Translations under genes and position numbers: made by a program | The notes under the pieces: model-generated | What the model saw: only the letters and a program-made list of their open reading frames with translations | Databases searched by the model: none | Told to the model about the DNA's origin: nothing | Assembly: GCA_958510875.1 (NCBI GenBank) | Contig: OY294067.1 | Location: 261,641,736-261,705,735, forward strand | Direction: 5' to 3' | Length of the DNA stretch: 64,000 nucleotides | Origin: Endomychus coccineus | Taxonomy: Eukaryota; Arthropoda; Insecta; Coleoptera; Endomychidae | Part shown: positions 58,276 to 64,000 of the stretch, in pieces | Position numbering within the stretch: position 1 is the first letter of the stretch | Layout: every line of letters starts with the position of its first letter

Positions 58276-59251
58276 CCGAATCAACAACAGTGAAATTATG
58301 ATTATTATGTTGCAATAGATGGTTCGCGTAATAATGTCCTCTTCTCTGAAACTAGTCAACATGACTGAGGACAAAATATGAGGCAGTTTTAGTGTAAAGT
58401 TCCAAGAATATTTACTACAGACATGAAAAACATTCTAATTACACGAACTATCTATTGCAATATAATCTTAATTCCACGCTTGATCCCCATATCTTGTATA
58501 TTCAGGGAAGTTAACACAAAATCTATAATCTAGAATCAACTTTAAAATATACAAAAAGTTATATTTCTGATCCATCCCTCAATTCGGATAAGATCCAGAT
58601 CTGAATTTCAATATTTAAGGCTTCAATTTTATATGTAGACTTAGTTTGTTAACTCATAATACCACAGGGTGGTGGAATATTTTTTACGATTCACTGTTAA
58701 ACATAAAATAATAAAATAATAAAAAGTTCCAGAAACTTTTGAAAGTTCAAATAAGTAAGATTCATTATGTATATAATGAATAGATGATATAGAAATACTA
58801 GATCATAAGACAAACTATGAGTTGTACGTCATTGTTACGCGCAATTCGGCGAGAAATTAGAAAAAGTAAACAAACATGCGTAACTTGAAAGCTTTCCAAT
58901 AATCAGAACAAAGTTTAAAAAATAGATTAAACCAATGAACTTGGTAGAATGTTATTAAAATTATCAAATCAATATTTATAAAAGTGAATGAAAATATCGT
59001 TCTGTAAATCATTTCAAAAAAGAAAGAACTGCCTTAATTTCTTGCAATGCATGGCAGAGATTGACTGGGGTAATAAAAATATCAATTTAAAAAATGTATT
59101 GCTTGAAATACAACATTGTTGACTATTAACAAAATCTATTTAATAAAGTCATTTTCTAATACTCTCTACCATTATTTCTTGAAAATATTGTTCTGAACCT
59201 CTAGAAAAATATTTTGTATTTTGATGATAATGCTAGTTACTTTTTGAAGCT
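58276..59251. other. Non-coding stretch, no gene seen
   Basis: AT-rich DNA between the mariner and the fold-back element. No feature recognised. Confidence 0.4.
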
Positions 59252-61320
59252 GGTGTGCCAAAAAAAATCGATATTTTTTTATTTCGCTCTTCTTCGGGTA
59301 TATCATTTCCCGTTTAAATTCATTCAGGTCCCCAAATTTGAAACAAATCGGCTAATATTTAGAGGTGCATCAAGCCCAAAATGTGTTTTTTGAAGTTTTT
59401 CCTCAATTTTTGAGAGGTTTCTCAACACTGTTCTACAATAACGGGATGTTTGACACTTGATAGACATTATTCCATTCAAACACAAGGAATTTAATGCAGT
59501 TCAGTTGCCGCATCCAGTTTTCGACAGATATATTGGCGAAAAGAACCATTTTTTTAAGGCCTAAAAACTGTAATTTCAACTTTCAACTTCAATAACTTCA
59601 TATTTTCAGGTTCGTGATGCGTCATATGCTCTTTTAACGTAGTCTAGTATCACGTAGCATGAATTGAATTGATAATTTTAGAGAAAATCGCCCATCAGTT
59701 ATGATAATCTTCACTCGAGTGGAAAAACGCATCACTTGAAAATGTACCAAAAATGGCAAAAATTCAGATTGCCTTAACTCAGTTGCATTGAATCGAAAAT
59801 GGATGTATATTTGAGTTCTGAAAAGATTAGAACCTTCCCTTTAATGTGATGTTAGTTAATACCTAATCCATTTGAACCCCTCCCACCCGCTAAGAAAAAT
59901 ATGTTTCTGGTGTCAAGAAAGGTCCCACTTTGACAGCTCGTAGGCCGAGAAGAAAAAATCATGGACTCAATCAGACAGGCCAATAAATTTCAATCATTTT
60001 CAAAAAATTTCTACTATGATTTGGAGGGAAGTTATGAATTTTTCAAAAAAAAATTCACCATTTTGCGTTTTTTTTTTGGAAATTTTGCCAATTTTGTACC
60101 TCAATCAATGAATCTTTATAAAATTAATCGACGAGAGTCATAAAGTTGATAGAATGTGTTGAGTACCTACATAGTATATTCTAGTATTTACAATCAAATA
60201 TTTTTAACAATCATTTAATAATTTATAATCATACATTTAATAATTTGTTATCATACATCACATTAACGCTTCTTTCGCAACGCTTGGAATTCGCCGCCTG
60301 TGCTCCTCGACTCAACTTTCAACAGGTACTGCTTTTGCTCTTCGTTCTTCGTCAATTCGGAATTATATTTTGTAATTAACGCTATACCTCCTTCCGCGGT
60401 GTCATTCGTAACGCGCAAAAATGAAAATTATTCTTTCGCTCCTATATAAGACTCGTTGCTTTTCCACGCAGATGGATCTTCAGTTAAGAAGTCGCAGTTC
60501 ACGTCAAATTTTCTCAACACGTTACGTGTATGTTGAGAGGATAGTTCATCGATACAACGCGTTCTCCACATCTCTAATTCGGTGTCAGAATTTGGATTTA
60601 ATAATAACCTTTTAACCGGCTACGAGCTGTCAAAGTGGGACATTTTTTGACACCAGGAACATCTTTTTCTTAGCGGGGTGGGAGGGGGTGGAATGGATTT
60701 GGTATCACATTGTGTGGCATCACATTAAAGGGACGATTCTAACCTTTTTAGAACTCAAAGATTTTTCTATTTTCGACTAAACGCAACCGGGTTATGGCAC
60801 TCTGAATTTTTGCCATTTTTGGCGCATTTTCACGTGGTGCGTTTTTTCACTCGAGTGTAGATTATTATAACTGATGGGCGATTTTCTCTGAAATCATCAA
60901 TTCAATTAATACTACGTGATAAAAGACTACGTTAAAAGAGCATATGACGCATCACGAACCTAAAAATATGAAGTTATTTAAGTTGAAAGTTGAAATTACA
61001 GTTTTTGGGCCTTAAAAAAATGATTCTTTCCACCAATATATCTTTGGGAAAGTGGATGTGGCGACTGAAATGCATTAAATACTTTGTGTTTGAATGTAAT
61101 AATGTCTCCCAAGTGTCAAACATCCGGTTATTGTAGAGCAGTGTTATGAAACCTCTAAAAAATTGAGGAAAAACTCCAAAAAACACATTTTGGGCTTGAT
61201 GCACCTCTAAATATTAGCCGATTTGTTTCAAATTTGGGGAACCTGAATGAATTTGGAAGGGGAATGATATACTCGAAGAAGAGCGAAATAAAAAAATATC
61301 GATTTTTTTTTGGCACAGCC
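59252..61320. mobile_element. Fold-back element with ~700-bp inverted arms
   Basis: GGTGTGCCAAAAAAAATCGA at 59252 and its near reverse complement ending GGCACAGCC at 61320 begin arms of about 700 bp (to about 59946, and from about 60617). They match by eye at roughly 85-90%. Shared blocks include TTAGAGGTGCATCAAGCCCA, CATATGACGCATCACGAACC and TGACAGCTCGTAG. No clear target duplication is seen. The 670-bp centre holds the tail of a protein gene (60263-60614, minus). It is probably an internal-deletion derivative of a larger DNA transposon with very long ends. Confidence 0.78.
60263..60614 (-). pseudogene. C-terminal fragment of a transposon-borne protein
   Basis: The minus strand reads LNPNSDTELEMWRTRCIDEL, then KFDVNCDFLTEDPSAW, a single TAA, then FSFLRVTNDTAEGGIALITK and SELTKNEEQKQYLL, ending at TAA near 60263. 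The block VTNDTAEGGIALI resembles a motif (VNDxAERGVALI ... EDQ.Q.LL) that I recall at the C-terminus of an insect mobile-element protein family which I cannot name. Its 5' part was lost where the gene meets the right arm. The single stop and otherwise clean frame suggest modest age. Confidence 0.55.
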
Positions 61321-62129
61321 TACTGATTACCCTACATCATTGGTTCTTCGAATAAGTCACCCTCAATAAGTTAAGATTAACGGCACATTTACAAGTAAGT
61401 ACAAGTAACGCACCAAGTTATAAGATCATCTAAGAAATGGAAATGAGAACATTATGAACATAATTAACAGTTGTTGAATGTTTAATCTCGAACAGTACGT
61501 CGTCAATCATTTAAACGTCTGTCGCATCTCGAAAATTGAACAGGTAACTATTGTTTCCGACATTCCATAGTAATTGTTAAGCCATCTACATCAAGTCTTG
61601 GAGCGTGTATTCTCTATAGTACTTTGCTGTTCGTGGTTTATACGTCGGTGACAATAGAGTGTGCTTTTCTACACCGTTTTCTGCCATTGTGTTTTGTAAG
61701 TCTTGTGTGTGTTATCGTGTTTATGTTTATATGCTATTGCGACAAACTCCTCCGCTTCCATATTTGATGTGGCCGCCGCTCATTAGCTGGGCTCTCTGAT
61801 TTTCTTTGTCGTTTGAAATTATTCGTTGGCCGCAATTACGAAATTTATCACTCGATACGTTTGAAATTTCACGTTACTTATACCTACCTACCTACGTATA
61901 TGGTAGGTAGATGACAAATACGTGATTTGGACGGCTTGCAAACCAATAGTCGTAGACAGATTAGATAAATTTTATTCATGTTATATTCACTTGACAACAA
62001 TTATATAGGGTCATTGTATATAATACCGTCCATGAACATTGAATATTACCAAAAAAGAATCATTTACGTTTGTGAATAACGGGATAGAAAATATAAGGAT
62101 GTCAAAACATTTAAAAGAAAACTGTAGGT
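61321..62129. other. Non-coding stretch, no gene seen
   Basis: Includes a small ACCTACCTAC / GTAGGTAG hairpin near 61885-61910 and a less AT-rich patch at 61600-61850 with no recognised coding motif. Confidence 0.35.
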
Positions 62130-63265
62130 ACAAGTTGAGCAATTCTTCAAACTAGCCGTTTGTTTCAGCTATGATCTCATCGTTCGAGAAAAATCTCTTA
62201 CCGCCGAGCCATTTCGTTAAGTTTGGAAATAGATACAAATCGCAGGGAGCCAAATCTGGAGAATATGGTGGATGACGAGCCAATTCGTAAAGCAATTGAT
62301 GCAATTTTTCCATTGCGATTGTGGACCTGTGCACCGGTGTGTTGTTCTGGTGGAAGAGCACATTTTTATTTGCCCAATCGCTTCAAATCAGCATCGAATC
62401 GATCCAACAGCTCTGCATAATATATGCCGGTGACCGTTTTGCTCTTTCCAAGGTAATCGATATGGACGATACCGTGTGCATCCCAAAAAACTGTCGTCAT
62501 GACTTTGTTGGTCCATAAACCAACTTTGGCCTTTTTCAGCTTCGATTCGCCAGGACAAGTCCACTGTTTCGACTGTTCTTTGGTCTCTGGTATGTTGTGA
62601 TGGATCCATGTTTCGTCCACGGTTACGAAACGGCGCAAAAAGTTCTTCTTATCGCGCTTGTACATCACCAAACACTCCTTGGAAGTTGTCACACGGTCGC
62701 GCTTGTTGTCAACAGAGAGCAAATGCGACACCCATCTGGCAGACAGCTTTCTCATATTCAAAAATTTATGCAAAATGTTCCGTACCTGTTCAGTTGAGAT
62801 GCCCATGGTCTCAGCAATCTTGTGCACTTTAACTCGCTTATCGTCCAATATCATACCACGGATTTTATCGACGATTTCTAACGTTGTAACCTCAATTGGA
62901 CGACCAGAATGTACGGCGTCCTTTGTGGTCATAATACCACGAAATAAAACGAAAATCAGTGAACCACTTGTGAATCGTGCCAATCGATGGTGAAGAGTCC
63001 CCATAATGTTCAACAAGCGATAGTTTGGTTTGCGTTATGATTTTTCCATGCAAGACATATGCTCAATCAAATTTTTCCTTGTTTACAAAAGTCTTCAAAG
63101 TTGCTTGCGTTCAATCGGTGTCAAAACAGAACTGAATAACATATCAGTCTGAAAATTTGAATGCTTTCTAATTGATGATGGTGGTATCACAAATGTCACA
63201 TGGAATTTTCGATTGTGGTGCCAGCGGTTTTATTTTTCAGGAACTTTTCACCTTGCCCTCGTATT
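62130..63265 (-). mobile_element. mariner (DD34D-type) relic, minus strand
   Basis: The 5' end near 63235-63255 (TTCACCTTGCCC) matches the family's terminal sequence. The 3' end is lost around 62130, shortly after the end of the coding region. It is the most complete of the three copies of this mariner (others at 21305-22935 and 57170-58275). Confidence 0.85.
62152..63050 (-). pseudogene. mariner transposase, broken and catalytically altered
   Basis: N-terminal residues KIITQTKLSLVEHYGDSSPS read in one frame from about 63030. The main part (63016-62366) covers RGIMTTKDAVHSGRPIEV, the second helix-turn-helix, VDETWIHH (first Asp) and VFWDAHGIVHIDYL. A further shift near 62370 leads to LFHQNNTPVH, where the family has QDNAP: the second catalytic Asp is Asn. 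SPDLAPCDLYLF keeps the third. Two frameshifts and the lost Asp make it inactive. Confidence 0.86.
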
Positions 63266-63594
63266 GAGAAAGATAACTGTCCAACCTGGATAGGATACAT
63301 TGGAAATTAATGTGGAACAATATTTGTCATCTTAAAGGACCAGAAGTTAACGATGTTACAAAGATCTGTCTTCAAAAAACAGTAACTAAGATAGAACAAC
63401 GGCCAGGCCATGTAGAGTAGTACAATGATTTTGTCTTCTAATCTGCAATTATAGTTCAAATCTCCAACTCTATGTTAATTCTTACTTGACTGTTTACAGC
63501 AAAATCAAATCAACTATAGCCACATCTTCATGCTTCCAAACATGAGATAGCACAATACGTTTTCTACTTTACTTTTGCTAGGGATTCACGTCCA
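63266..63594. other. Non-coding stretch, no gene seen
   Basis: AT-rich spacer between the mariner and the terminal tandem repeat. Nothing recognised. Confidence 0.4.
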
Positions 63595-63890
63595 AGAGAC
63601 TTGATGAAACTGTGTCCAAGACAAGAGAAACGTCACTCCCTGCATAAGATTTTCAACAAGTAAGCCATCCGCCTTTCTGGCCCCTTAAAGCATATAAGTA
63701 GCGATATTTGTGAAAAGTTTATCTGAACTTGAAAACAAAAGGAAAACGTCACCGCCTATGTCAGATTCCAAAAAACTACCCAATCCCCCTTGGAGCAAAT
63801 AAGTAGATATCTTGATGAAATTGAAGACACTTGATCTTCAAAACAAGAGGTAAGTCACTGTTACATCAGGTTTAGAAAAAAAATAAACCA
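63595..63890. repeat. Degenerate ~110-bp tandem repeat at window edge
   Basis: Three diverged units are aligned on CAAGAGAAACGTCAC (63622-63636), AAAAGGAAAACGTCAC (63737-63752) and CAAGAGGTAAGTCAC (63844-63858). Each is followed by CAT or ATG, CAGATT-like and AATAAGTAG-like blocks. Spacing is 116 and 106 bp. It may be the edge of a longer satellite beyond the window. Confidence 0.6.
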
Positions 63891-64000
63891 GATATAGCTT
63901 TATGGAAAATTTGCAGAAGAGATCTTGGTTTAACACCTTGTGCAGAATTGAAGCCGACTGATCATCGCTTGCGAAGTTTGTTGGCTGAAAATGAAATGTA

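Noticed and set aside
1..64000. CRISPR arrays, bacterial operons, riboswitches, prophage
   Set aside because: The sequence is eukaryotic in character, and no regularly spaced identical repeats or bacterial gene clusters were seen.

Overview
This is an AT-rich, repeat-dense stretch of animal nuclear DNA, most likely from an insect. The evidence is the mix of element families: Tc1/mariner-like transposons of several lineages, Penelope-like retroelements (PLEs) with GIY-YIG ends, APE-type non-LTR retrotransposons, and MITEs with TA or TAA target-site duplications. There are no bacterial-style operons, no rRNA and no functional tRNA. I see no complete host gene. Species cannot be fixed from the sequence.

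Layout. 0-2 kb: two PLE fragments in opposite orientation. 2.4-3.2 kb: a palindromic MITE (TAA duplications), whose longer relative sits at 21.5-22.7 kb inside a mariner remnant. 3.7-3.9 kb: a 74-codon protein-like reading frame of unknown identity. 4.3-4.6 kb: a non-LTR reverse-transcriptase relic. 6.3-7.0 kb: an internally deleted mariner-like element carrying a fold-back PLE end flanked by an 11-bp duplication; its full-length relative is at 42.7-44.6 kb. 8.5-11.0 kb and 48.9-51.2 kb: two near-identical transposons with 600-bp inverted ends and broken DDE transposases. 11.7-12.3 and 31.2-31.5 kb: MITEs. 17.1-18.3 kb: an RNase H-bearing non-LTR fragment. 28.9-29.8 kb: a third PLE. 39.4-39.8 kb: a small frameshifted protein-like gene. 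40.8-42.3 kb: a second non-LTR element. 46.5-47.5 kb: a Tc1 relic. 51.8-56.3 kb: a PLE complex with repeated hammerhead-like motifs and nested inverted repeats. 57.2-58.3 and 62.1-63.3 kb: mariner (DD34D) relics. 59.3-61.3 kb: a fold-back element with ~700-bp arms and a transposase-like gene tail. 63.6 kb to the end: a degenerate ~110-bp tandem repeat.

The best hint of a host gene is on the minus strand. An ATG-containing GC-rich segment (34824-34911) ends at a consensus donor in phase 1. A 96-bp segment (18594-18689) has a good acceptor, a consensus donor, matching phase 1 at both ends, and encodes a basic stretch followed by a hydrophobic segment. Together they could be the first two coding exons of a membrane or secreted protein gene with introns longer than 15 kb. 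Most of the window would then be intron.

The elements do not form a working pathway. They record repeated invasion: mariner, then MITE or PLE insertions into it, then internal deletion. All recognisable transposases and reverse transcriptases are broken by frameshifts, stops or lost catalytic residues. The most unusual structures are transposon ends that include the transposase start codon, the fold-back PLE ends with ribozyme-like cores, and the unidentified small reading frames.
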